Of a DNA stretch of 64,000 bases, positions 12,931 through 25,704 are shown piece after piece. The stretch lies in NCBI RefSeq assembly GCF_051014445.1, contig NW_027488368.1:20620001-20684000 (forward strand), written 5' to 3'. Both the position numbers and the translations under genes were made by a program. This DNA comes from Colletes latitarsis. Lineage: Eukaryota; Arthropoda; Insecta; Hymenoptera; Colletidae. The notes beneath the pieces were generated by a model that worked only from the letters and a program-made list of their open reading frames with translations, did not search any database and was not told where the DNA came from. Numbering within the stretch: the stretch's first letter is position 1; each line of letters opens with the position of its first letter.

Positions 12931-14257
12931 ACTGAAACATTCTATTAAACCTGGTCTTGATAAATATTTTAGAGGATAACGCATGTTAGGTCTGGCATAG
13001 GTCTGGGATTCGCCCTCATCAGGCTCATACTTTCGCATATTTCTCATACTTCATGGCTAGATCCTGGGCTGTTTCTGTATTGTATCACGTAGTAATGTGG
13101 TACCACGCTGAAACAGTCAGTTAAACCTGGTTTCGATCAATATTTTAGAGGATAACGCAAGTTAGGTCTGGGATAGGTCTAGGATTTGCCCTCATCAGGC
13201 TCGCAGTTTCGCGTCTTTCACCTACTTGTTAAACAGATCCAGGGTTTTTTCTGGTTTGGATCTCGTAGTAATGTGGTACCACACTAAAACAGTCAATTAA
13301 ACCTGGTTTCGATCAATATTTTAGAGGATAACGCAAGCTAGGTCTGGGATAGGTCTGGGATTAGCCCTCATCAGACTCATACTTTCGCACACTTCACATA
13401 CTCGTTGACAAGATCCTGGGTTTTTTTCTGGTTTGGATCACGTAGTAATGTGGTTCCACACTGAAACAGTCGATTAAACCTGGTTTCGATCAATATTTCA
13501 GAGGATAACGCAAGTTAGGTCTGGGATAGGTCTTGGATTTGCCCTCATCAGGCTCATACTTTCGCGTTTTGCACATACTTGTTGAACAGATCCTGGGTTT
13601 TTTCTGGTTTGGATCCCGTAGTAGTGTGGTACCACACTGAAACAGTCCATTAAACCTGGTTTCGCTCAATATTTTTGAGGATAACTCATGTTAGGTCTAG
13701 GTCAGGCCTGGTTTTTTCACTCATCAGACTCATACTTTCGCATTCTTCACATACTTGTTGAACGGATCCTGGGTTTTTTCTGGTTTGGGTCACGTACTAA
13801 TGTGGGACCACACTGAAACAGTCAATTAAACCTGGTTTCGACCAATATTTTAGAGAATAATTCATGTTAGGTCTAGGTTAGGTCTTGGATTTGCTCTCAT
13901 CAGGCTCATACTTTCGCACACTTCACATACTTGTTGAACGGATCCTGGGTTTTTTCTGGTTTGGATCACGTAGTAGTGTGGTACCACACTGAAACAGTCC
14001 ATTAAACCTGGTTTCGCTCAATATTTTAGAGGATAACGCATGTTAGGTCTAGGTCAGGCCTGGGATTTTCACTCATCAGACTCATACTTTCGCATTCTTC
14101 ACATACTTGTTGAACGGATCCTGGGTTTTTTCTGGGTTGGATCACGTAGTAATGTGGGTCCACACTGAAACAATCAATTAAACCTGGTCTTGATAAATAT
14201 TTTAGAGGATAACGCATGTTAGGTCTGGGATAGGTCTGGGATTTGCCCTCATCAGGC

Positions 14258-14265
14258 ATATTTCA
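14258..14265 (+). repeat. 8-bp microinsertion in a monomer
   Basis: CATCAGGC is followed by ATATTTCATCATACTTTCGC, where other monomers read TCATACTTTCGC directly. The same event is seen 2,301 bp downstream (near 16,559), so the surrounding segments (about 13.9-14.3 and 16.2-16.6 kb) are related by duplication. Confidence 0.65.
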
Positions 14266-16558
14266 TCATACTTTCGCACACTTCACATACTCGTTGAACA
14301 GATCCTGCGTTATTTTCTGGTTTGGATCACATAGTTATGTAGTACCACACTGAAACAGTCGATTAAACCAGGTTTCGATCAATATTTTTCAGGATAACGC
14401 ATGTTAGGTCTAGGTTAGGCCTGGGATTTTCACTCATCAGACTCATACTTTCGCATTCTTCACATACTTGTAGAACGGATCCTGGGTTTTTACTGGTTTG
14501 GATCACGTAGTAATGTGGTACCACACTGAAACACTCAATTAAACCTGGTTTCCATCAATATTTTAGAGGACAACGCAAGTTAGGTCTGGGATAGGTCTGG
14601 GATTTGCCCTCATCAGGCTCATACTGTCGCGTTTTGCACATACTTGTTGAACAGATCCTGGGTTTTTTCTGGTTTGGATCCCGTAGTAGTGTGGTACCAC
14701 ACTGAAACAGTCCATTAAACCTGGTTTCGCTCAATATTTTAGAGGATAACTCATGTTAGGTCTAGGTCAGGCCTGGTTTTTTCACTCATCAGACTCATAC
14801 TTTCGCATTCTTCACATACTTGTTGAACTGATCCTGGGTTTTTTCTGGTTTGGATCACGTAGTAATGTGGTTCCACACTGAAACAGTCGGTTAAACCTGG
14901 TTTCGATCAATATTTTTGAGGATAACGCATGTTAGGTCTAGGTTAGGCCTGGGATTTTCACTCATCAGACTCAACCATTCGCATTCCTCACATACTTGTT
15001 GAACGGATCCTGGGTTTTTTCTGGTTTGGATCACGTAGTAATGTGGGTCCACACTGAAACAATCAATTAAACCTGGTCTTGATAAATATTTTAGAGGATA
15101 ACGCATGTTAGGTCTGGGATAGGTCTGGGATTTGCCCTCATCAGACTCATACTTACCGCACACTTCACATACTCGTTGAACAGATCCTGGGTTATTTTCT
15201 GGTTTGGATCACATAGTAATGTGGTACCACACTGAAACAGTCGATTAAACCAGGTTTCGATCAATATTTTTGAGGACAACGCATGTTAGGTCTAGGTTAG
15301 GCCTGGGATTTTCACTCATCAGACTCATACTTTCGCATTCTTCACATACTTGTTGAACTGATCCTGGGTTTTTTCTGGTTTGGATCACGTAGTAATGTGG
15401 TTCCACACTGAAACAGTCGGTTAAACCCGGTTTCGATCAATATTTTAGAGGATAACGCAAGTTAGGTCTGGGATAGGTCTGGGATTTGCCCTCATCAGAC
15501 TCATACCTACGCCCACTTCACATACTCGTTGAACAGATCCTGGGTTATTTTCTGGTTTGGATCACATAGTAATGTGGTACCAAACTGAAACAGTCGATTA
15601 AACCAGGTTTCGATCAATATTTTTGAGGATAACGCATGTTAGGTCTAGGTTAGGCCTGGGATTTTCACTCATCAGGCTCGCAGTTTCGCGTTTTTCACCT
15701 ACTTGTTAAACAGATCCTGGGTTTTTTCTGGTTTGGATCACGTAGTAATGTGGTACCACACTAAAACAGTCAATTAAACCTGGTTTCGATCAATATTTTA
15801 GAGGATAACGCAAGCTAGGTCTGGGATAGGTCTGGGATTAGCCCTCATCAGACTCATACTTTCGCACACTTCACATACTCGTTGACAATATCCTGGGTTT
15901 TTTTCTGGTTTGGATTACGTAGTAATGTGGTTCCACACTGAAACAGTCGATTAAACCTGGTTTCGATCAATATTTTAGAGGATAACGCAAGTTAGGTCTG
16001 GGATAGGTCTGGGATTTGCCCTCATCAGGCTCATACTTTCGCGTTTTTCACATACTAGTTGAACAGATCCTGGGTTTTTTCTGGTTTGGATCCCGTAGTA
16101 GTGTGGTACCACACTGAAACAGTCCATTAAACCTGGTTTCGCTCAATATTTTAGATAATAACGCATGTTAGGTCTAGGTCAGGCCTGGTTTTTTCACTCA
16201 TCAGGCTCATACTTTCGCACACTTCACATACTTGTTGAACGGATCCTGGGTTTTTTCTGGTTTGGATCACGTAGTAGTGTGGTACCACACTGAAACAGTC
16301 CATTAAACCTGGTTTCGCTCAATATTTTAGAGGATAACGCATGTTAGGTCTAGGTCAGGCCTGGGATTTTCACTCATCAGACTCATACTTTCGCATTCTT
16401 CACATACTTGTTGAACGGATCCTGGGTTTTTTCTGGTTTGGATCACGTAGTAATGTGGGTCCACACTGAAACAATCAATTAAACACGGTCTTGATAAATA
16501 TTTTAGAGGATAACGCATGTTAGGTCTGGGATAGGTCTGGGATTTGCCCTCATCAGGC

Positions 16559-16566
16559 ATATTTCA
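16559..16566 (+). repeat. 8-bp microinsertion in a monomer, second copy
   Basis: Same ATATTTCATCATAC insertion as near 14,258. The flanking monomers also match at the 2,301-bp offset. Confidence 0.65.
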
Positions 16567-16639
16567 TCATACTTTCGCACACTTCACATACTCGTTGAAC
16601 AGTTCCTGCGTTATTTTCTGGTTTGGATCACATTGTTAT

Positions 16640-17045
16640 GTGGTACCACACTGAAACATTCAATTAAACCTGGTCTTGTTAAATATTTTAGAGGATAACG
16701 CATGTTAGGTCTGGGTTAGGTCTAGGATTAGCCCTCATCAGACTGATACTTTCGCACACTTCACATACTCGTTGACAAGATCCTGGGTATTTTTCTGGAT
16801 TGCATCACGTAGTAATGAAGTACAACACTGAAACAGTCAGTTAAACCTGGTTTCCATCAATATTTTAGAGGACAACGCAAGTTAGGTCTGGGATAGGTCT
16901 GGGATTTGCCCTCATCAGGCTCATACTGTCGCGTTTTGCACATACTTGTTGAACAGATCCTGGGTTTTTTCTGGTTTGGATCCCGTAGTAGTGTGGTACC
17001 ACACTGAAACAGTCCATTAAACCTGGTTTCGCTCAATATTTTAGA
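16640..17045 (+). repeat. Segment repeated five monomers downstream
   Basis: It matches 17,521-17,926 at an 881-bp offset. Shared rare variants are CAGACTGATAC, GGTATTTTTCTGGATTGC and CATACTGTCGCGTTTTGC. The last also occurs near 14,623 and 17,276, showing very local spread of one variant. Confidence 0.65.
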
Positions 17046-19590
17046 TAATAACGCATGTTAGGTCTAGGTCAGGCCTGGTTTTTTCACTCATCAGGCTCAT
17101 ACTTTCGCACACTTCACATACTTGTTGAACGGATCCTGGGTTTTTTCTGGTTTGGATTACGTAGTAATGTGGTTCCACACTGAAACAGTCGATTAAACCT
17201 GGTTTCGATCAATATTTTAGAGGATAACGCAAGTTAGGTCTGGGATAGGTCTGGGATTTGCCCTCATCAGGCTCATACTGTCGCGTTTTGCACATACTTG
17301 TTGAACAGATCCTGGGTTTTTTCTGGTTTGGATCCCGTAGTAGTGTGGTACCACACTGAAACAGTCCATTAAACCTGGTTTCGCTCAATATTTTAGAGGA
17401 TAACTCATGTTAGGTCTAGGTCAGGCCTGGTTTTTTCACTCATCAGACTCATACTTTCGCATTCTTCACATACTTGTTGAACGGATCCTGGGTTTTTTGT
17501 GGTTTGGATTACGTAGTTATGTGGGTCCACACTGAAACATTCAATTAAACCTGGTCTTGTTAAATATTTTAGAGGATAACGCATGTTAGGTCTGGGTTAG
17601 GTCTAGGATTAGCCCTCATCAGACTGATACTTTCGCACACTTCACATACTCGTTGACAAGATCCTGGGTATTTTTCTGGATTGCATCACGTAGTAATGAA
17701 GTACAACACTGAAACAGTCAGTTAAACCTGGTTTCCATCAATATTTTAGAGGACAACGCAAGTTAGGTCTGGGATAGGTCTGGGATTTGCCCTCATCAGG
17801 CTCATACTGTCGCGTTTTGCACATACTTGTTGAACAGATCCTGGGTTTTTTCTGGTTTGGATCCCGTAGTAGTGTGGTACCACACTGAAACAGTCCATTA
17901 AACCTGGTTTCGCTCAATATTTTAGAGGATAACTCATGTTAGGTCTAGGTCAGGCCTGGGATTTTCACTCATCAGACTCATACTTTCGCATTCTTCACAT
18001 ACTTGTTGAACTGATCCTGGGTTTTTTCTGGTTTGGATCACGTAGTAATGTGGTTCCACACTGAAACAGTCGGATAAACCTGGTTTCGATCAATATTTTA
18101 GAGGATAACGCAAGTTAGGTCTGGGATAGGTCTGGGATTTGCCCTCATCAGACTCATACCTACGCACACGTCACATACTCGTTGAACAGATCCTGGGTTA
18201 TTTTCTGGTTTGGATCACATAGTAATGTGGTACCAAACTGAAACAGTCGATTAAACCAGGTTTCGATCAATATTTTAGAGGATAACGCAAGTTAAGTCTG
18301 GGATTGGTCTGGGATTTGACCTCATCAGACTCATACTTTCGCACACTTCACATACTCGTTGAACAGATCCTGGGTTATTTTCTAGTTTGGATCACATAGT
18401 AATGTGCTACAACACTGAAACAGTCGATTAAACCAGGTTTCGATCAATATTTTTGAGGATAACGCATGTTAGGTCTAGGTTAGGCCTGGGATTTTCACTC
18501 ATCAGACTCATACATTCGCATTCCTCACATACTTGTTGAACGGATCCTGGGTTTTTTCTGGTTTGTATCACGTAGTAATGTGGTACCACACTGAAGCAGT
18601 CCATTAAACCTGGTTTGGATCAATATTTTAGAGGATAACGCATGTTAGGTCTAGGTTAGCCCTGGGATTTTCACTCATCAGACTCATACTTTCGCATTCT
18701 TCTTATACTTGTTGAACTGATCCTGGGTTTTTTCTGGTTTGGATCACGTAGTAATGTGGTACCACACTGAAACAGTCGATTAAACCTGGTTTCGATCAAT
18801 ATTTTAGAGGATAACGCAAGTTAAGTCTGGGATTGGTCTGGGATTTGACCTCATCAGACTCATACTTTCGCACACTTCACATACTCGTTGAACAGATCCT
18901 GGGTTATTTTCTGGTTTGGATCACATAGTAATGTGCTACCACACTGAAACAGTCGATTAAACCAGGTTTCGATCAATATTTTTGAGGATAACGCATGTTA
19001 GGTCTAGGTTAGGCCTGGGATTTTCACTCATCAGACTCATACTTTCGCATTCTTCACATACTTGTTGAACGGATCCTGGGTTTTTTCTGGTTTGGATCAC
19101 GTAGTAATGTGTGTCCACACTGAAACAATCAATTAAACCTGGTCTTGATAAATATTTTAGAGGATAACGCATGTTAGGTCTGGGATAGGTCTGGGATTTG
19201 CCCTCATCAGACTCATACTTTCGCACACTTCACATACTCGTTGAACAGATCCTGGGTTATTTGCTGGTTTGGATCACATAGTAATGTGGTACCACACTGA
19301 AACAGTCGATTAAACCAGGTTTCGATCAATATTTTTCAGGATAACGCATGTTAGGTCTAGGTTAGGCCTGGGATTTCCCTCATGAGACCTCTACTATCGC
19401 ATTCTTCACATACTTGTAGAACGGATCCTGGGTTTTTACTGGTTTGGATCACGTAGTAGTGTGGTACCACACTGAAACATTCAATTAAACCTGGTTTCGA
19501 TCAATATTTTAGAGGATAACGCAAGTTAGGTCTGCGATAGGTCCGGGATTTGCACTCATCAGGCTCATACTTTCGCGTTTTTCACATACT

Positions 19591-20826
19591 TGATGGCTAG
19601 ATCCTGGGCTTTTTCTGGATTGCATCACGTAGTAATGAAGTACAACACTGAAACAGTCAATTAAACCTGGTTTCGATCAATATTTTAGAGAATAATTCAC
19701 GTTAGGTCTAGGTTAGGTCTGGGATTTGCTCTCATCAGGCACATTCTTTCGCATATTTCTCATGCTTGATGGCTAGATCCTGTGCTGTTTCTGGATTGTA
19801 TGACGTAGTAATGTGGTACCACACTGAAACAGTCAATTAAACCTTGTTTCGATCAATATTTTAGGGGATAACGCAAGTTAGGTCTAGGTTAGGCCTGGGA
19901 TTTGCCCTCATCAGGGTCATACTTTCGCAGTTTTAACATACATGTTGACCTGATCGAGGGTTTTTTCTGCTTTGGATCACGTAGTAAAGTGGTACCACAC
20001 TGAAACATTCAATTAAACCTGGTCTTGATAAATATTTTAGAGGATAACGCATGTTAGGTCTAGGTTAGGTCTGGGATTTGCTCTCATCAGGCTCATTCTT
20101 TAGCATATTTCTCATACTTGATGGCTGTATCCTGGGCTTTTTCTGGACTGCATCACGTAGTAATGAAGTACAACATTGAAACAGTCAATTAAACCTGGTT
20201 TCCATCAATATCTTGGAGGACAACGCAAGTTAGGTCTGGCATAGGTCTGGGATTCGCCCTCATCAGGCTCATACTTTCGCGTTTTTCACATATTTGTTGT
20301 ACAGATCCTGGGTTTTTTCTGGTTTGTATCACGTAGTAATGAAGTACAACACTGAAACAGTCAATTAAACCAGGTTTCCATCAATATCTTAGAGGACAAC
20401 GCAAGTTAGGTCTGTCATAGGTCTGGGATTCGCCCTCATCAGGCTCATACTTTCGGGTTTTTCACATACTTGTTCAACAGATCCTGGGTTTTTTCTGGTT
20501 TGTATCACGTAGTAGTGTGGTACCACACTGAAACAGTCCATTAAACCTGGTTTGGATCAATATTTTAGAGGATAACGCATGTTAGGTCTAGGTTAGCCCC
20601 GGGATTTCCACTCATCAGACTCATACTTTCGCATTCTTCTCATACTTGCTGAACTGATTCTGGGTTTTTTCTGGTTTGGATCACGTAGTAATGTGGTACC
20701 ACACTGAAACAGTCGATTAAACCTGGTTTCGATCAATATCTTAGAGGATAACGCAAGTTAAGTCTGGGATTGGTCTGGGATTTGACCTCATCAGACTCAT
20801 ACTTTCGCACACTTCACATACTCGTT
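19591..20826 (+). repeat. Divergent seven-monomer block, copy 2
   Basis: Copy of 8,825-10,060 with shared private changes such as CAACATTGAAAC and TATCTTGGAGG. Its left edge is an abrupt switch inside a monomer: the upstream part is the GCGTTTTTCACATACT type and from 19,591 the sequence becomes the TGATGGCTAGATCC type. This looks like a recombination joint. Confidence 0.7.
19927..19975 (+). repeat. Divergent monomer module E, copy 2
   Basis: Same GTTTTAACATACATG and GACCTGATCGAGGG variant as at 9,161, inside the 19.6-20.8 kb duplicated block. Confidence 0.8.
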
Positions 20827-22664
20827 GAACAGATCCTGGGTTATTTTCTGGTTTGGATCACATGGTAATGTGGTACCACACTGAAACAGTCGATTAAACC
20901 ATGTTTCCATCAATATTTTAGAGGACAACGCAAGTTAGGTCTGGGATTGGTCTGGGATTTGACCTCATCAGACTCATACTTTCGCACACTTCACATACTC
21001 GTTGAACAGATCCTGGGTTATTTTCTGGTTTGGATCACATAGTAATGTGGTACCACACTGAAACAGTCGATTAAACCAGGTTTCGATCAATATTTTTGAG
21101 GATAACGCATGTTAGGTCTAGGTTAGGCCTGGGATTTTCACTCATCAGACTCATACTTTCGCATTCTTCACATACTTGTTGAACTGATCCTGGGTTTTTT
21201 CTGGTTTGGATCACGTAGTAATGTGGTACCACACTGAAACAGTCGATTAAACCTGGTTTCGATCAATATTTTAGAGGATAACGCAAGTTAAGTCTGGGAT
21301 TGGTCTGGGATTTGACCTCATCAGACTCATACTTTCGCACACTTCACATACTCGTTGAACAGATCCTGGGTTATTTTCTGGTTTGGATCACATAGTAATG
21401 TGGTACCACACTGAAACAGTCGATTAAACCAGGTTTCGATCAATATTTTTGAGGATAACGCATGTTAGGTCTAGGTTAGGCCTGGGATTTTCACTCATCA
21501 GACTCATACTTTCGCATTCTTCACATACTTGTTGAACGGATCCTGGGTTTTTTCTGGTTTGGATCACGTAGTAATGTGGGTCCACACTGAAACAATCAAT
21601 TAAACCTGGTCTTGATAAATATTTTAGAGGATCACGCATGTTAGGTCTGGGATAGGTCTGGGATTTGCCCTCATCAGACTCATACTTTCGCACACTTCAC
21701 ATACTCGTTGAACAGATCCTGGGTTATTTGCTGGTTTGGATCACATAGTAATGTGGTACCACACTGAAACAGTCGATTAAACCAGGTTTCGATCAATATT
21801 TTTCAGTATAACGCATGTTAGGTCTAGGTTAGGCCTGGGATTTTCACTCATCAGACTCATACTTTCGCATTCTTCACATACTTGTAGAACGGATCCTGGG
21901 TTTTTACTGGTTTGGATCACGTAGTAATGTGGTACCACACTGAAACATTCAATTAAACCTGGTTTCGATCAATATTTTAGAGGATAACGCAAGTTAGGTC
22001 TGGGATAGGTCCGGGATTTGCCCTCATCAGGCTCATACTTTCGCGTTTTTCACATACTTGTTGAACAGATCCTGGGTTTTTTCTGGTTTGGGTCACGTAG
22101 TAGTGTGATACTACCCTGAAACATTCAATTAAACCTGGTCTTGATAAACATTTTAGAGGATAACGCATGTTAGGTCTGGGTTAGGTCTAGGATTTGCCCT
22201 CATCAGGCTCATTCTTTCGCATATTTCTCATACTTGATGGCTAGATCCTGGGCTTCTTCTGGATTGCATCACGTAGTAATGTAGTACGACACTGAAACAG
22301 TCAACTAAACCTGGTTTCGATCAATATTTTAGAGAATAATTCACGTTAGGTCTAGGTTAGGTCTGGGATTTGCTCTCATCAGGCTCATTCTTTCGCATAT
22401 TTCTCATACTTGATGGCTATATCCTGGGCTTTTTCTGGACTGCATCACGTAGTAATGAAGTACAACACTGAAACAGTCAATTAAACCTGGTTTCCATCAA
22501 TATCTTAGAGGATAACGCAAGTTAAGTCTGGGATTGGTCTGGGATTTGACCTCTTCAGACTCATACTTTCGCACACTTCACATACTCGTTGAACAGATCC
22601 TGGGTTATTTTCTGGTTTGTATCACGTAGTAGTGTGGTACCACACTGAAACAGTCCATTAAACC

Positions 22665-23365
22665 TGGTTTCCATCAATATCTTAGAGGACAACGCAAGTT
22701 AGGTCTGGCATAGGTCTGGGATTCGCCCTCATCAGGCTCATACTTTCGCATTCTCCACATACTTGTTGAACGGATCCTGGGTTTTTTCTGGTTTGGATCA
22801 CGTAGTAATGTGGGTCCACACTGAAACAATCAATTAAACCTGGTCTTGATAAATATTTTAGAGGATAACGCAAGTTAGGTCTGGGATAGGTCCGGGATTT
22901 GCCCTCATCAGGCTCATACTTTCGCGTTTTTCACATACTTGTTGAACAGATCCTGGGTTTTTTTCTGTTTTGGGTCACGTAGTAGTGTGATACTACACTG
23001 AAACATTGAATTAAACCTGGTCTTGATAAACATTTTAGAGGATAACGCATGTTAGGTCTGGGTTAGGTCTAGGATTTGCCCTCATCAGGCTCATTCTTTC
23101 GCACATTTCTCATACTTGATGGCTAGATCCTGGGCTTTTTCTGGATTGCATCACGTAGTAATGAAGTACAACACTGAAACAGTCAATTTAACCTGGTTTC
23201 CATCAATATTTTAGAGGACAACGCAAGTTAGGTCTGGGATAGGTCTGGGATTTGCCCTCATCGGGCTCATACTGTCGCGTTTTACACATACTTGTTGAAC
23301 AGATCCTGGGTTTTTTCTGGTTTGGATCCCGTAGTAGTGTGGTACCACACTGAAACAGTCGATTA
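22665..23365 (+). repeat. Four-monomer segment, copy 1
   Basis: It matches 24,779-25,479 at a 2,114-bp offset (12 monomers plus 2 bp). Shared variants are GCATTCTCCACATAC, the GTTTTTTTCTGTTTTGGG spelling and CATCGGGCTCA. Confidence 0.7.
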
Positions 23366-24778
23366 AACCTGGTTTCGATCAATATTTTAGAGGATAACGC
23401 AAGTTAAGTCTGGGATTGGTCTGGGATTTGACCTCATCAGACTCATACTTTCGCACACTTCACATACTCGTTGAACAGATCCTGGGTTATTTTCTGGTTT
23501 GGATCACATAGTAATGTGGTACCACACTGAAACAGTCGATTAAACCAGGTTTCGATCAATATTTTTGAGGATAACGCATGTTAGGTCTAGGTTAGGCCTG
23601 GGATTTTCACTCATCAGACTCATACTTTCGCATTCTTCACATACTTGTTGAACGGATCCTGGGTTTTTTCTGGTTTGGATCACGTAGTAATGTGGGTCCA
23701 CACTGAAACAATCAATTAAACCTGGTCTTGATAAATATTTTAGAGGATAACGCATGTTAGGTCTGGGATAAGTCTGGGATTTGCCCTCATCAGACTCATA
23801 CTTTCGCATTCTTCACATACTTGTTGAACAGATCCTGGGTTTTCTCTGGTCTGTATCACGTAGTAATGAAGTACAACACTGAAACAGTCAATTAAACCTG
23901 GTTTCCATCAATATCTTAGAGGACAACGCAAGTTAGGTCTGGCATAGGTCTGGGATTCGCCCTCATCAGGCTCATACTTTCGCGTTTTCACATACTTGTT
24001 GAACAGATCCTGGGTTTTTTCTGGTTTGTATCACGTAGTAGTGTGGTACCACACTGAAACAGTCCATTTAACCTGGTTTGGATCAATATTTTAGAGGATA
24101 ACGCATGTTAGGTCTGGGTTAGCCCCGGGATTTCCACTCATCAGACTCATACTTTCGCATTCTTCTCATACTTGCTGAACTGATCCTGGGTTTTTTCTGG
24201 TTTGGATCACGTAGTAATGTGGTACTACACTGAAACAGTCGATTAAACCTGGTTTCGATCAATATCTTAGAGGATAACGCAAGTTAAGTCTGGGATTGGT
24301 CTGGGATTTGACCTCATCAGACTCATACTTTCGCACACTTCACATACTCGTTGAACAGATCCTGGGTTATTTTCTGGTTTGGATCACATGGTAATGTGGT
24401 ACCACACTGAAACAGTCGATTAAACCAGGTTTCCATCAATATTTTAGAGGACAACGCAAGTTAGGTCTGGGTAAGGCCTGAGATTTTCACTCAACAGACT
24501 CATACATTCGCATTCCTCACATACTTGTTGAACGGATCCTGGGTTTTTTCTGGTTTGTATCACGTAGTAATGTGGTACCACACTGAAACAGTCCATTAAA
24601 CCTGGTTTGGATCAATATTTTAGAGGATAACGCATGTTAGGTCTAGGTTAGCCCTGGGATTTTCACTCATCAGACTCATACTTTCGCGTTTTTCACATAT
24701 TTGTTGAACAGATCCTGGGTTTTTTCTGGTTTGTATCTCGTAGTAATGAAGTTCAACACTGAAACAGTCAATTAAACC

Positions 24779-25479
24779 TGGTTTCCATCAATATCTTAGA
24801 GGACAACGCAAGTTAGGTCTGGCATAGGTCTGGGATTCGCCCTCATCAGGCTCATACTTTCGCATTCTCCACATACTTGTTGAACGGATCCTGGGTTTTT
24901 TCTGGTTTGGATCACGTAGTAATGTGGGTCCACACTGAAACAATCAATTAAACCTGGTCTTGATAAATATTTTAGAGGATAACGCAAGTTAGGTCTGGGA
25001 TAGGTCCGGGATTTGCCCTCATCAGGCTCATACTTTCGCGTTTTTCACATACCTGTTGAACAGATCCTGGGTTTTTTTCTGTTTTGGGTCACGTAGTAGT
25101 GTGATACTACACTGAAACATTGAATTAAACCTGGTCTTGATAAACATTTTAGAGGATAACGCATGTTAGGTCTGGGTTAGGTCTAGGATTTGCCCTCATC
25201 AGGCTCATTCTTTCGCACATTTCTCATACTTGATGGCTAGATCCTGGGCTTTTTCTGGATTGCATCACGTAGTAATGAAGTACAACACTGAAACAGTCAA
25301 TTAAACCTGGTTTCCATCAATATTTTAGAGGACAACGCAAGTTAGGTCTGGGATAGGTCTGGGATTTGCCCTCATCGGGCTCACACTGTCGCGTTTTTCA
25401 CATACTTGTTGAACAGATCCTGGGTTTTTTCTGGTTTGGATCCCGTAGTAGTGTGGTACCACACTGAAACTGTCCATTA
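24779..25479 (+). repeat. Four-monomer segment, copy 2
   Basis: Copy of 22,665-23,365 with a few differences (CACACTGTCGCG instead of CATACTGTCGCG, and CATACCTG instead of CATACTTG). Confidence 0.7.
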
Positions 25480-25692
25480 AACCTGGTTTCGCTCAATATT
25501 TTAGAGGATAACGCATGTTAGGTCTAGGTCAGGCCTGGTTTTTTCACTCATCAGACTCATACTTTCGCATTCTTCACATACTTGTTGAACGAATCCTGGG
25601 TTTTTTCTGGTTTGGATCACGTAGTTATGTGGGTCCACACTGAAACAATCAATTAAACCTGGTCTTGATAAATATTTTAGAGGATAACGCAT

Positions 25693-25704
25693 ATTAGGTC
25701 TGGG
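25693..25704 (+). repeat. Contracted telomere-like tract (11-bp deletion)
   Basis: The tract here is only ATTAGGTCTGGG (12 bp) where other monomers have about 23 bp, for example TTAGGTCTGGGATAGGTC plus TGGG. The deletion removes one GGTCTGG-type unit, as expected from slippage or recombination between the repeated subunits. Confidence 0.7.
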
